Assembly (NCBI GenBank): GCA_029207755.1
Contig: JARCOQ010000001.1
Location: 94,119,640 to 94,183,639, forward strand
DNA from: Chamaea fasciata
Taxonomy: Eukaryota > Chordata > Aves > Passeriformes > Sylviidae
Length of the DNA stretch: 64,000 bases
Direction: 5' to 3'
How positions within the stretch are numbered: position 1 is the stretch's first letter; each line of letters starts with the position of its first letter. The translations under genes and the position numbers were made by a program. Under the pieces are notes generated by a model. It had not been told where the DNA came from. It searched no databases and saw nothing but the letters and a program-made list of their open reading frames with translations. Shown here one piece after another: positions 37,201 through 49,090 of the stretch.

Positions 37201-40200
37201 AGCCTTAGTTATTGAACTTCCATAGACGTCCCTCAGAAAATGTCCATTGACATCAGTAAGTCCAGGAGATCACACACAAAAACCCAAACTTCTTGCTGTG
37301 CTGCCTCTGCCCTCCCCTTCACAAAAAATCCAATGCTGAACAGATGTGTTGCACTTCTACTCAGACCTGACATAGACACATAAGAGAAAAAAAGAATAAT
37401 GGAAGCAGAAAGCAGACCCTTTAGCTACCAGAAGAGGTTATACATGTGGTTAACTTTATCTGCTTACCAAGTGTCCTTATCAAGGGTATTTATATTTCTA
37501 TGTAGATTTTGCTCATTACATTTCAAGTTGCATGGGACAGGAGATTTTTGTTGGGACAGCTAGGAGAAGCAATGGGGATGGAAATTTTAATCCAAACCAC
37601 CAAAAAATAAGTTGAATGACAACTTCTCTGTACCAGATAGATTCTACTCTGATGAGTTAGAAGATAAAATCTACCTGTCGTCCCCATTCAGCTTCCCATA
37701 TGCTGCTGCTACAAGAAAAGCCAGAATGCATTTGTGACAGTGCATGACATTTGTTGCTAGCATTGTAAGGACTGCATTTAGAGTGGAAATCTATATTTTT
37801 TTAAAAAAAAAAAAAAGCTCTGGTGCTAATCTTTATTTAAAATAATAGTGATTCATATGCATCTTTGAAAGTTGAAGTCCAACTTGTTAGTTTAAAGGAA
37901 ATACTGAAGCCAGTGTGAGGGTTATTTTAATTCCAGGCCATGTTGGTGTGAACATTATCAATTGATCTAGGATTTAAGTGACCTGTCTGGAATGCTTGAC
38001 AAACAAATTTTTCTCATGAATTATACATATTACTGAAAACCATACTTAATGGGAGACTGGGAAGGGGGCAGGTATTTCCATCACCTAGGGGTGAAAGCCT
38101 TGCAAATTAACAACAAGACGGTTCATTGAAGCAGGTAATGGATTAGCCTGTGAAAACAAGAAATCTTTGTGGGAATGACTGTGATTATTCATATAGTCTG
38201 TTTGCTAATTATTGCTAGTATGAACATTATTTTAACAGCTTTTAAGAACCTTGGAAATGATGTGGCTTGTCAGCAGTGTTGTGAAACACTGCAATATAAG
38301 AGGGTTATAAGCAATACACATTCATGGGAAAACTTTCCATTTGATCATGGAATCAAAATATGCAAACCATATTTATTCTTACATAATGAATATGTGTTTG
38401 CCTTGCAAGAGAAAAGAATAATAGATAAAAAGGATTTTTAAAAAATGAGAGGTATGATATGCCAGCCCAAAGTAGTGATGTTCGAGCTGCAAAGCTGCCC
38501 AGCTAACACGAGGCAGAGCATACCATGATCTGGCTAGACAGGATAGGAAAAGGCTAATCCTGCAATGCTCATACCTGCATTTAAATTCCAGAACCAATAA
38601 TGTCTAAATATACATGTAGTTAGAGAAGTCAGTGTCATTTGGAGAAAAACTATGTCTTCCTCAGAGCTACATAGCCCAACATACATACATATATATTATA
38701 AAACATATTTTCATCAAATTGATTTCCTTTAATTCCTTTGCACCTGTTAGCCTCCAGACTTCGGTGGTAACTTTGGCAGGTACATTTTGTGCAATTTGTG
38801 AGGTTCTGCTCTTTCCAGTTTTTCCACTGTTCCTTTAAGAAGCCCCACTTGTACCCCTTTTCCCATTTCATCTACTACCTTCAGATGTTCCAGGAGATTT
38901 TAAATTTTACAGTACCATTCATTGCATCTTCTACTGCCAGTATCACTCACCTTTAAAGGACACTAGATAACTAAGTTTAAAATTAAGTATCACTACTGGG
39001 TCTTCAACTTTTAGCAGAACTTCACTCTTGACTGTTGTTATTTTCTAGAATTAACATTTCAAAACCAGAGTGACCTATCTAAAGCCTTCTTTAGCCTTCT
39101 ACATAATACTGGCCTTCAGATTTCACTCCTTTTCTGTTTAAACTCCGTATCTTTCAATAGATCTCCTGCATGTGACTTTAAAGCCATGTACAGCAAGATT
39201 CATATGACATGCTCATCTGTGAGCTAGTCCTGAAAATTATTTACAAAAATGTAATAAAAAAGGAAATAGCATCTTTCTGTCATCTTTCTGTTATCATTAA
39301 ATGTTCCCAAAGCAGATTGCATGAACCAAGTGCTGTTTGTGCATATTTATGTATTTCCATTAAATCCAAGGGAAGTTTGGATGACTTTCCCAGCAGCAGA
39401 GGTCCATGTGGAAGATATCTGAAGTTAAAAAATAGGGCAGACAATCAGTTTTCATTTAAGGCCTTCAAGTGAGGAGAAGATGTCAAATTCCTTTAGTGAC
39501 TAAATATAGTGGCAGATAAAAATTTGCATACAATTTCTTATCTGAATCTGCCTAAATTTCTAGTTTAAATTTGCTTCAATAGAAAAATCTTTTTCACAAT
39601 TGGCACTTCTCTCCATACTCATCTTCATTCTTACTCTGCAAAGCTGTGGATTGGTCCTACCTTTAGCTGATGCTGGACTGGTGTTTATTTTACACAGGCA
39701 AGATTTTATGCATAATCTCCTGTATGTTCTCAGATTGGAGGAATTTTTTTCCTTCCTGACCCTCTGTGATCAGCCTGGAGGAGTAATCACAGGATGCAGA
39801 GTACAGTTTTATTCTGTCTTCCTGTCCTTCCTTGGCATTTCATAATACCAAGCTCATATTCATTTATCTCAAGTGATAGTTATAGCAAATCAATTAAGAA
39901 GCATATTGATACTAACTTCCTCGGTGTAATTTCAGGCTGAAATTCACACTACCTGTGACAAGGCTGTATTAGAGGCACTGGGGAGTTACACAGGAGAAAA
40001 AATTACTTTCAGGTCAGTACCTATGACATAGTCCAAGATCATCTGGCAGCATCATTTACCTTACCCTAGTAATCGAAACACTGCTCCTTGTGGAATGAAG
40101 CAGCCAGAGATTTGCTTTCACCAACCAGCCACTGGAATCAAATTGTACGTGGTATTTTGACTGACTTTCAGGGACACATTTTAAGTAACTTTCTTTTCCA

Positions 40201-40385
40201 GAAGGCTAAATTATTTGAATAAGATGTTTAAATAATGGATTTCACATACTGAACTTGCTTCAATGAAAGCAATGGCAAAATCAGTTGTGGAAACTCTTTA
40301 TCTATAGGAATGGTTCACTTGATTTCAGGTCTCCTGAAGGTATTATTCCAAATGACAATACTACTTCGTAGTAGATACAGTAGAT

Positions 40386-40413
40386 ACAAGTTAACCAAAT
40401 CAGGTTAACTTGT
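40386..40413. repeat. Perfect inverted repeat, 11-bp arms, 6-nt loop
   Basis: ACAAGTTAACC, loop AAATCA, GGTTAACTTGT. The arms pair perfectly. Immediately to the left is a 9-bp tandem, AGTAGATAC twice (about 40370-40387). Confidence 0.92.
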
Positions 40414-40696
40414 CTTTCATATTTTTATTTTACCTAGAGTATACACCATGTTAAGCTTGTGGAGGTGTTGCAGATGTAAGAGAAAATAACATGTTTTTAG
40501 AAAAAAAGTAACAGAAATTTTAGTATAAATATGATGAGGTGAAATGCTATTAAACACACAGACAAGTTTCATTGAAAATATTTTTACTACTGATAGTCCT
40601 TTAGTTATGGATACTCATATTAATTACTGTAAATGACCTGAATGAATACTGTGATGCATTGATACAGTTAGCAATTATACTGCTTGCTCAATATTT

Positions 40697-40721
40697 ACTA
40701 GTAAGCTGTTAGCTTACTAGT
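40697..40721. repeat. Perfect inverted repeat, 11-bp arms, 3-nt loop
   Basis: ACTAGTAAGCT, loop GTT, AGCTTACTAGT. All eleven positions pair. It lies 284 bp from the other perfect 11-bp hairpin at 40386-40413, with unrelated arm sequence. Confidence 0.92.
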
Positions 40722-42115
40722 TGTACGCTAACTTTTTCTGCTTCCAAGAATATTAGAAAACTAAGAAAAAACCCATGAGATATAACTGGACTTGCACGAT
40801 CCTCCACTTAAAAAGCTTCCTAGCAGAGGTAGTTTTTAAAATGTTATTTATCTTGGGAGCCTTAAATAAAAATTCATAAGAGCTTATGAATATCTGAATT
40901 GTCTCCTAAAGGGCATAAAGGAAACCTCAAGTTTATTTTGTCAGTGGTCTTTTTATCATTGCTTGCATAGGCTGCCAGGGTTCCTGCATGCCACTAGCTT
41001 TTTAGATAATATTCAGTATTTTCATTGTAATTTTCTGGCTGTAGTCATTCATTTACAAAGCTTACTTGGTCTGGGCTAATAATCTTACAGATCATGTCCT
41101 GCAGGCTGTCTGCTAGAATTTTTGCCAGAAGTTGAAAATTCCAATTAATTATCACAAGAACGAAGCTTCCTGAAGGCTTTTAGAACCTTACCCAAAATCT
41201 TATCTCACATTCCCACTTTCTTGATTTCTGTGAATTATGTATATTGTTCAGCTGACCATATAATGTGTAAACTGAGCTTTCGTAACTTATATTCATCCCT
41301 ATTATCTGCTAATTCAGTTTGCAACAATCAGTACTTGCTGTCTTGGGTTGTTAATCTTTTGTTTCCCAGAAAATACAACTCTGGCTAGAGCTTGCTTACA
41401 TTCCTTCTGTATCTAAGCATAAATGTATTCATATTGCAGCAAAAACTACCAAGGCACTGTGTTCCTACCATAGTATATTGCTTGCTACCATCCACATGGC
41501 AAGTTTTTATTAAGTGTCTAATAAATTCTGACTCTGGCAACACACACTGAGCAGCCACCACTCTAAGTAATGGCTTGTGAAGGCAACAAGCCTGGTTTCT
41601 GTAGCTGATTAGGCAATTCAGTTCCTCTTAGATGTAAGAGTCCCATCAATAGAGACCATAACCATGCTGCTGCAAATCCAGTCCCTCTCCATCCAGTGCC
41701 ATCAAGCATCATCACAAAGTGTTTGGTCCCACTGTGAGTTTCTGAAGTCTGCAGGTGGCAGACTTATAGTTTTCTCTAAATATGAAAACAATTCCTGGGA
41801 GCCATCAGTCAGTTTGAAGAGCCCATTGCCTGTTTTGATGTTGGTTATTCGCTAACCATTGGTGGTGTTTTCTACAGAAAATCTACATCAGATTTAAAAG
41901 AGAAAAATACATTTTTTTTTATCTATGCCTAGAGTAAGCAAAGAATCCAGTTACAATCGGAAACTATATCTTAAGATTTCAAACTTTCTTCCTAGAAAAT
42001 AATTAAATATTTGTGGATGGGACAGGAAAAAAGTAGCCTATGATTGTTGCAAGGTGTCTCAATCTAAATGTTATAAAGAAGGAAAATGGAACATGCTGTG
42101 ATCAAGTTGACTAGG

Positions 42116-42147
42116 TAGTGTGCAACCCTCCTAGTGTGCAACCCTAC
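42116..42147. repeat. 16-bp tandem duplication
   Basis: TAGTGTGCAACCCTCC is followed directly by TAGTGTGCAACCCTAC, a duplication with a single mismatch. It is probably a recent replication-slippage event. Confidence 0.9.
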
Positions 42148-45100
42148 TAGGAAGTGTTAAACCCTCCTCTGTTCCTGCACAGACCAAAAATAAGGGATTT
42201 TGAACTTAAATTTTAGGGAGATCCACTCAGGTAACCAGAACTTATAATTAGCAGACAGGTCTGTAAGGATCTTGGTCCTGGGATGCTTGGCAGTCACATA
42301 AGCCAAGTAAATTTAGGCAAATCCCTTTTTGCCAAAGCACCTGTAATTTTTCTGTGTACATGTGGATTAGATAGAAAGATAATTCCCAGCAGCACTCACA
42401 GTGTATAATAGGAAAGGATATAATTGTGGATATTTTCGGAGCAATCTAACATAAATCTAAGGTGCGTTCATCAATGTAATTAGATCACCTTTGTGTTTTC
42501 CAGTGTGGAGTTTCACAGTGTATATTCTGCTCAAGTTCCTTTTTCTGTGTTCTGTTTCTTCCCCAATCTTCATTTTTCACTCCTGTACAGTTATTTCTGG
42601 CTTCAGTCTAATTTTTCTATGTATTTTAGTAATCTCTCCTACTTCTTACACAACCTTTCTTCAGCTGCATGTTCACTCATTGAGTTTCAGGTTAGACTTG
42701 GAAAGCTATAGTGTCAGAGCAGGCTTGAAATGAAAAAAATTTAGTTTCTTCTTTCTTAACCTATGGTAATAACTAATGGATGCTATACCAATTATGTAAT
42801 GGTCTTCTCACCACTATATGAATACAAAGTAGTTTTTAAAGGCAGATATATAATGAAACCCCAGATTTCCCAGTTGGAGCGGTAAAGGGGTTTAAAACCA
42901 ATACTAGTTTTGAAGATTGCAGACCAGGCTAGTTTCAGAGCATCTGATTGAGCCTCTGGCTTCTTGTAATAGCCAGAGTCAAAAGAGGAGTGATCAGTTC
43001 AGACTGCTTGATCTCTCGTCTCTGCTCATAGTGGAAAGAACTGCAGCAGTGAGGCACCTACAGCATGTGATGTGCCTCACTTAGCACTACAACTGCGCTC
43101 TCCAAGGCCTCAACAGGAGAGTCAGCCCTGGCTGGTGAGCTCCACTTCTTTGGCTCTCTGACACTTTGGCAACCTCCTAAGCACTTGACACCACTTTGGA
43201 GGGTATGAAAGCATGATGGTTTCAGAAGAATCTTTTAAATTTGACTAAGAAAAGGAGGTTCAAGTCAGTAAGATTTATTAAGTTTTCGCCATAGTTTCTA
43301 TCACACTGAATTGTAGGCAGCAAATAGGAGAACTGTGCTCACAAACTGGAGCAATAATTGCTTCGCTAAAGGTCACCCAGATGGGACACAGATCTTCAGA
43401 ACCATTTTAAAATGTAGTGAGAGCTACAATTATCTTGCTTTTTTTCAAGTGAGTCTGAAGTTGCATAAAAGACATTGGACCCTCTGAAATAAAATTTTAA
43501 GTTTCTTCCAATTAAATACAAGTGTTATTTAACTTCTAAGAAGGTTGTGTCTTTTTCTCCAAGAGTCAGAAATAATTCAGAAGTACCAGCAGCTTCACCA
43601 CAGAACAGGCCACCACTTCTCCAGACTTTCAGGTTGAAGAGATCTTACAGCAGAATATTTTCATTACAACCTTGATTGAGCTCCTTTTAGGGACCACACA
43701 GCTCTGCTTTCTTAGACTTCCCTGTTTGTGCCTTAACCCACTTGACTAAGCAGTCTGCACAGAACAGTAGTTCTCTCTGTCACACGATGTGTAGCAATTA
43801 AAAGATTTTTAAAATAGTGTAGCAGATCCTGCTTACATTTGCCAGGGAGTCATTAATTGTTGTGGTTATTTCAGAGAAACTGAATTTCTGCTGTATTTCC
43901 TTTTTTCTGTGCTTGTTTGGATGAAATCCCATCACCTGGTAATTGTGTCACAGATGCAGCCAAATGGACTCATGTGCTTTTTTTCTTCTAAATTCCTGCA
44001 GTTTGGGCTCATGCTTAATCAGCTGAATCACAGTTCTAGTCTCTAATATTTATTCTGGTTGTCATTACCCTTATTGTCACTATCTGATCTGATTTAGGGA
44101 GCCATATGTAGTCAGAATCCCTGCTTTTGCTTCTTCATTATACATAACATGGAGAAATTCCTCCCTTCCAGATACCTGCATCCTGAGCTGCAGAGAATTT
44201 TGAAATATGGACTTAAAATTATTAGAAATCTTTTTTTATTAACAGGATACTTTTTTGCCCTGGTTTTTTTTTTTCTCCCCCTAAAGTGAACAATTATGAA
44301 ACGTAATAACTGTATTCCAAGAATGTTTTATTCTGTCAAACTGGAGAGCTCTCCCCCAGGGCCACATTAGTATCTTTTTCTGTCTAGGAATGCAGCTGTT
44401 CCAGGGCAGGCTCTGAGTAATGTCTCTAATCGGCAGATATGCAGAGTGCTTAAGCTAATTATGTAATAAGGGAATCACTCTAAAATTTTATAAACGTTAA
44501 TATAGACATTTAACTTCAATTTCTTTGAAAGTTGAACAGGAAATGAGAATTCTTGTGGTACTAGTACCAAATGCTCATTTTTTTACTGAGGTTTTAAAAT
44601 GTCGGGTATTGCAGCTCTAATGCTGTATTCAAGCTGCAAATTACTCTCCTTGGCATTGAAATATTGCTGCAATTAAACCTGCAGTAAAGTATTAAAAGAA
44701 AAAAAGGATCTTGCATCTGACTGCCTTCACACAAAACTATGTGGATCTTCATTGATCTTGAAAGATTGCCCCTGAGTTCTGAGTTTTAATTTTTCATACG
44801 GAAATACTCTCTTCCATAGTTCTTGGGGAACAAATACAAGATTTCTGATTTAAGCAGTTCCACAGTGTGAGTCCTGTCTGCGGCAACTTCTTTAAGGCAG
44901 TTTGCAGCAGTCTGCAATCTCCACATCAGCCTTTATTCATTTATCTGGGTGTACGTCTTTGTTTCTACATTTGTATAACCCAGCAAACCATTCATTTCAA
45001 TGACAGTCTTTTCTCATGCATTTGGTAAACAAGACAAATGTACTTTCAGTCACACTGTTTGAGCATGGGGAGCAGAGGCAGCAGACAAGAACAGTTGCTT

Positions 45101-45754
45101 TAGACCAAACACACTCTTCTCCTTATTCCATGTTTAACATTTTCCCCCATTCAAACTCCCCTTGAAAAGCACCAACACTGCAGGCAACCAAGAGAGCTTC
45201 CATGTCCAAGGAAGCCTCATGTCCACAGTTTCGGTGTCCACTGATGGATTATTAAAACATAGCTAAAAAAAAATTTTAAAAAAAGAAAGAAAACCACAAA
45301 ACAAGACACTTCTCATATGGAAGATCAAAAATGTAACAAATTGCCAATGAGAGATGTTGATTTTGTTATTTATTGTTCTACTATTTGGCATTAAGATAAA
45401 AATACACTCCTCATTTTGATAATTAGGCTGGCATTCAAACACATTTCCTTGCACCCACATTCTCCAAACATGATTCCAAATCCATGTCCAGACACTAAGT
45501 AGCATGCAACCGTGTATAAAACTTCCTTTTTGTTGCCACCTAAAACAGACCAAAAGATGGATTTACCTGTAATATGGATGAGCTTGAATGTGCCATTTCT
45601 GTTTATCTCATGTGTCCTTGCCATGGGATGCCACTGCTTGCTCCTTTCTAGAAAAGTTTCAACATCACACACCAAAAGGATGAAAGTGATTCCTTGACAG
45701 CCTGACTTTGGCTGGGAAAGCAAACCCCTGAGTGCTAGGTATCCCACAGCTTGC

Positions 45755-46800
45755 TCTATTGGGTGTGCATGTCCAGGTTTTGGTGGTGGAAGCTTCCCCC
45801 ACATCCAGCAGAGCCAATGCCAGCCAGCTCCAGGACAGACCCACTGCTGCCAAGACTGGGCCAGCCAGGATGCTTGTAAGGCTTCTGTGATAACATATTT
45901 TAGAAAAAGAAGTTATTGCACAGATATAATTGGAGCCAGAGAAGCACAAAGTGGGAAGGAACAGTTAAGCAGATGCCCAGGTCAGTGCAGAAGGAGGGGA
46001 AGGAAGTGTTACAGGTGTTGGAGCTGAGATTCCCCTGCAGCCCATGATGAAAACCATGGGGAAGGAGCTATGCCCCTGCAGCCCATGGAGCACTGTGGGG
46101 TTAAAGAGATCAACCTGCAGCTCATGGAGGAGAGATTCATGCCAGAGCAGATGGATGCCCCAAAAGAGGCTTTTGAACCCATGGGAAACCCTTACTGGAG
46201 CAGATGAAGCTGTGGAGGAGCTTACACTGCAGCCCATACTGGAGCAGGTTTGCTGATAGGATTTGTGACCCTGTGGAGACCCACACTGGAGCAGGCCATG
46301 CCTGAATGACAGCAGCATGTGGAATAGTGACCCATATTGCAGCAGTTCATGAAGAACTGTGCCCATGGGATGGACATATGTTGGAGAAGTCTGTGAGGTC
46401 TTGTCTCCTGTGGGAGGGATCCCACACTGGAGCAGGGAAAAGACTCTCCCTAGCAGTACCAGGAACCTCTGGTGAACTGACGATAACTCCCATTTCCCTT
46501 TGCCACGGGGAAGGAGGAGGTAGAGCTTGGGAAGGAGGGAAGGGTGAGGGGAAGGTGGGATTTTTTAAGAATTATTTTACTTCTCATTATCTTGCTCTGA
46601 TTTTTTAGTAATGAATTCAAATATTATCCCCAAGGCGAGTCTCTGTTGCCCATAATGGTAATCAGCGAGTGATCTCTCCCTGTCATTATCTCAAGCCATT
46701 AATCCTTCATTATATTTTCTCTCCCATGTCCACTTGTGGAGGGGAGTGAGAGAGCAGCTTTGGTGGGTGCCTGGCATCCAGCCAGCATCAACCCATTACA
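45755..46800 (+). mobile_element. Solo LTR, second copy of the ~1 kb avian ERV family
   Basis: It belongs to the same family as 17553-18576. The 5' end TCTATTGGGTGTGCATGTCC is best read as a mutated TG start, and the 3' end is CATTACA. An exact 5-bp duplication, CTTGC, flanks it (45750-45754 and 46801-46805), which supports both boundaries and an ERVL-like target size. ATAACATATTTTAG near 45891 is a degraded TATA region, and TAATGAATTCAAATATT near 46610 occupies the usual polyadenylation-signal position (AATAAA lost). The middle is an array of degenerate units containing GGAGCAG or CAGCCCATG. A G-quadruplex motif lies at 46529-46559. No viral coding sequence adjoins it. Confidence 0.87.
46529..46559 (+). 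other. G-quadruplex motif inside the LTR
   Basis: Five runs of at least three G separated by 2-5 bases (GGG, GGG, GGG, GGGG, GGG) fit the standard G3+N1-7 pattern. It sits in the purine-rich part of the LTR about 50 bp upstream of the former polyadenylation-signal region. Confidence 0.8.
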
Positions 46801-48312
46801 CTTGCCAAGGCAAGGATTGTGTTAGGACTACTTGCTATATTCCACAATAAAGGCATACTACATAAAAAGCCTCAAATATTAAACATATGATGGCTTATTA
46901 AATATTATTTATAAGGTGTTGAAAAATGGCAGAGAGAGCATTAAGGCCACAACAAACAAAATCCCCAGCTCAGCATTTCCAGCTCTAGTCCCTTCCAAAC
47001 TTTTCTTGTCAGTTTTGGAGAACCGTTTGTAAAGAGTTCATCTGTGCAGGTCCATGTTCTAGGTTTTCACAAGCAGAATATTTTCATAATATTTCTGATT
47101 TTCATAATAAACAAAACATTTTCACAAAACAGAATATTAGATTTATGGATTTCAGAAACTAAGTTTATGTATCTAAATTTGAATACAATTTCACCAAAAG
47201 GGTTAAAATGCATGAATCCTCTCTTTAAGACTGAAGTTATAAGTCCTCAGCTTTCAAAGGAGCATGAAGACAAAAACTGTGAGAGAAGCCTTACATCTTA
47301 AAGCAAAGTAAATATGATATTTACTAGCTAGGAAGCTGCAGAATCATTATGTACTATGGCACATTCTGAATGGGATTTAACAAGCAAATTTTCAGTCGAG
47401 CTCTCGGGACTTGCTCCACTGTCCTGTTAGAAGAATTTCTGCTTGTGTTAACAATCTTGGATTTACTATTCAAATACTTGATTGAATTTCTGTTAGCAGA
47501 CAGAAAAGTTTTCACTGAAAAATTAAATGAAAGCTATGAGAGGCAACAGGAAGAGCACATGATGGATGCTGGCTTGCTGCATTGTTTTGTTTCCCCTGTT
47601 ATTCCTTGAGATGGTGCAGCTTGTGTTTCACCTCTAAAAATTACAAACACAGCTGGGTGTATATTCTAAACACAGTAGGATGTTACTGTGGTATTACCAC
47701 TGACCCAGGTTCAGTCAGAAGTCCTAGGAACTACCAGATGGACAGAATGGATGTAAACATGTTCATATTCATTGTAGTCATGGAGAGAATAGAGGAAGTG
47801 AAAGTTTTAGTATTTGAAGTCCCTCATGCACCGACATTTTTACTAGAAGAGGAAGACTTCCCATTTTCTAAATCTGAGTGTGGAATACTTGATTGTAATC
47901 TTTGAGGTTTGAAGATTCTTTTCTGTGACATGTAGCCCTGGAACAAGGACAGTGCTGAGGGCCAGGCAGAGCCAGAGGCTGTTGTCAGGCCTGTGCATGG
48001 ATTTACCCATATTGTTGCAGCAAGCCAGCACTTCCCCATTCCAGCATACTAGAAGTTATCACTGCTTTCAGTATTCTCCATCAAGGAATTCTGGGGGTCT
48101 CAATCTCCAGCAAGTCTGGACTCCATGCTGTCACTTCCCAATCGGTAGCTCCCCATTCATACTTGCATGAGTTATTTCCAAAATGTAGACTCATAAGATA
48201 AACTCGGGTGCTCAGTTTCTTCATAGTGTCCTGCACAGTTGCATTTAACAAATTTTTCATCATTGCACAATACAGCTTTTGGAACAGTGTCACATGTGCA
48301 TATGCTTCTCAC
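46801..48312. other. Anonymous non-coding sequence
   Basis: No gene is recognised. A plus-strand frame at 47582-47905 (107 codons) has a globular-looking end but no domain that I can name and no supporting context. Confidence 0.55.
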
Positions 48313-48595
48313 CTGTCCCAAAAGCCTCAGTCTTGCTTTGTCTGAGAGAGTGAATCTGTCCTTCACATCAGCATCTTTGCATCTCATTAGGTAAATGACA
48401 AAAGGGACGGTTATTGGCTCAAGGGTGATTGGCTCTTTGTGTGAACACCTTGGATCCACAAATAGAATGAGAGAACTGCCCAAGTCTGTCACTCTAAGAT
48501 GCTTACGGTGTCCCAGCTCTCATGTTGCGTTAGTTTGGCAAGTAGATTTTCTCCCAACTCATTGAACAGGTGTACACAGATTAACTGTCCTTATA
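48313..48595 (-). pseudogene. Exon-like segment of unknown identity, frame broken
   Basis: On the minus strand an open frame runs through RCSHKEPITLEPITVPF and RFTLSDKARLRLLGQ. It reaches CAG|GTGAGAAG, a near-ideal splice donor, with the last exon base at 48313. Just upstream, a second frame reads VHLFNELGENLLAKLTQHE and SWDTVSILE before a TGA at about 48489, where the first frame takes over. The join therefore needs a one-base frame change. A possible acceptor, TTGATTTTTTAG, ends at 48596; another, weaker AG is at 48586-48587. Amino-acid content looks globular rather than low-complexity. I recognise no family. A decayed exon or gene fragment is possible, but open frames of about 100 codons also occur by chance in 64 kb. 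Confidence 0.2.
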
Positions 48596-48801
48596 CTAAA
48601 AAATCAATCTTCACTATAGTAAGCCCAGTATCTCTGATAAATGAACACTACTTTTTCCATTCAGAAAAGCTCCCATACCTTTTTCAAACCATAAACTACC
48701 TTTAAAACTTCTTCTATTTGGATCAGTAAAGTCTCAGAGTATTTCTGTAACTAACATGGATTTCAACTCTCATTTGACATCTGCTGAGGTAATGTGAACT
48801 A

Positions 48802-48876
48802 CAGAAGGGTTAAGCGACTCAACCAAAGTCACGTCGTAAGTTAGTGGCAGTATGTCAGAGCCAAGAAACGGATATA
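48802..48876 (+). repeat. MIR-like SINE core remnant
   Basis: AGAAGGGTTAAGCGACTCAA followed by CCAAAGTCACGTCGTAAG and TTAGTGGCAG resembles the MIR core (GGTTAAGTGACTTGCCCAAGG, GTCACACAGCTAG, AAGTGGCAG). CpG-type differences, as in CACGTCG for CACACAG, are consistent with age. It is in the same orientation as the 24298 remnant. Confidence 0.55.
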
Positions 48877-49070
48877 GATGTCTTAAACGACTTGACTCAG
48901 TATTGAAGACATTTTGAACCAGAATGTTCTGAGAAATATTACACATGGATCAACACGCTTTTAGGCAAACAGTAAGAATATTTATCTTTCAGTGATGTCT
49001 TTTATTATTTGACCAATAAAGCAAATACAGCAGTCCTCTTAATTTATTTCCCAAATACAGCAGTGACAGA

Positions 49071-49090
49071 AAACTCCAGTACTGGAGTTT
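49071..49090. repeat. Perfect 20-bp palindrome
   Basis: AAACTCCAGT followed directly by its complement ACTGGAGTTT, with no spacer. It lies just right of a 13-bp direct repeat (CAAATACAGCAGT) at 49022 and 49052. Confidence 0.93.

Larger units (their letters stand above)
37201..45749. other. Long unique-looking non-coding stretch with hairpins
   Basis: No gene is recognised. Poly(A) of 13 bases near 37803-37815, perfect hairpins at 40386-40413 and 40697-40721, a 14-bp palindrome TGGTACTAGTACCA at 44556-44569, and a 16-bp tandem duplication at 42116-42147 are the visible structures. Segments 37860-38430, 43820-43960 and 44390-44700 are free of simple repeats and read like vertebrate conserved non-coding DNA, including TAATTA at 44456-44461. 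Conservation cannot be judged from one genome. Confidence 0.5.

Noticed and set aside
45391..45804. 137-codon open frame on the minus strand, the longest outside the CR1
   Set aside because: Its first part lies inside the LTR at 45755-46800; the remainder has no recognisable domain. A frame crossing a transposon boundary is most likely chance.
17553..46800. One large provirus bounded by the two related LTRs
   Set aside because: The LTRs are clearly diverged, the second has its own CTTGC duplication, the 27 kb between is too long, and I saw no gag, pol or env sequence in it.
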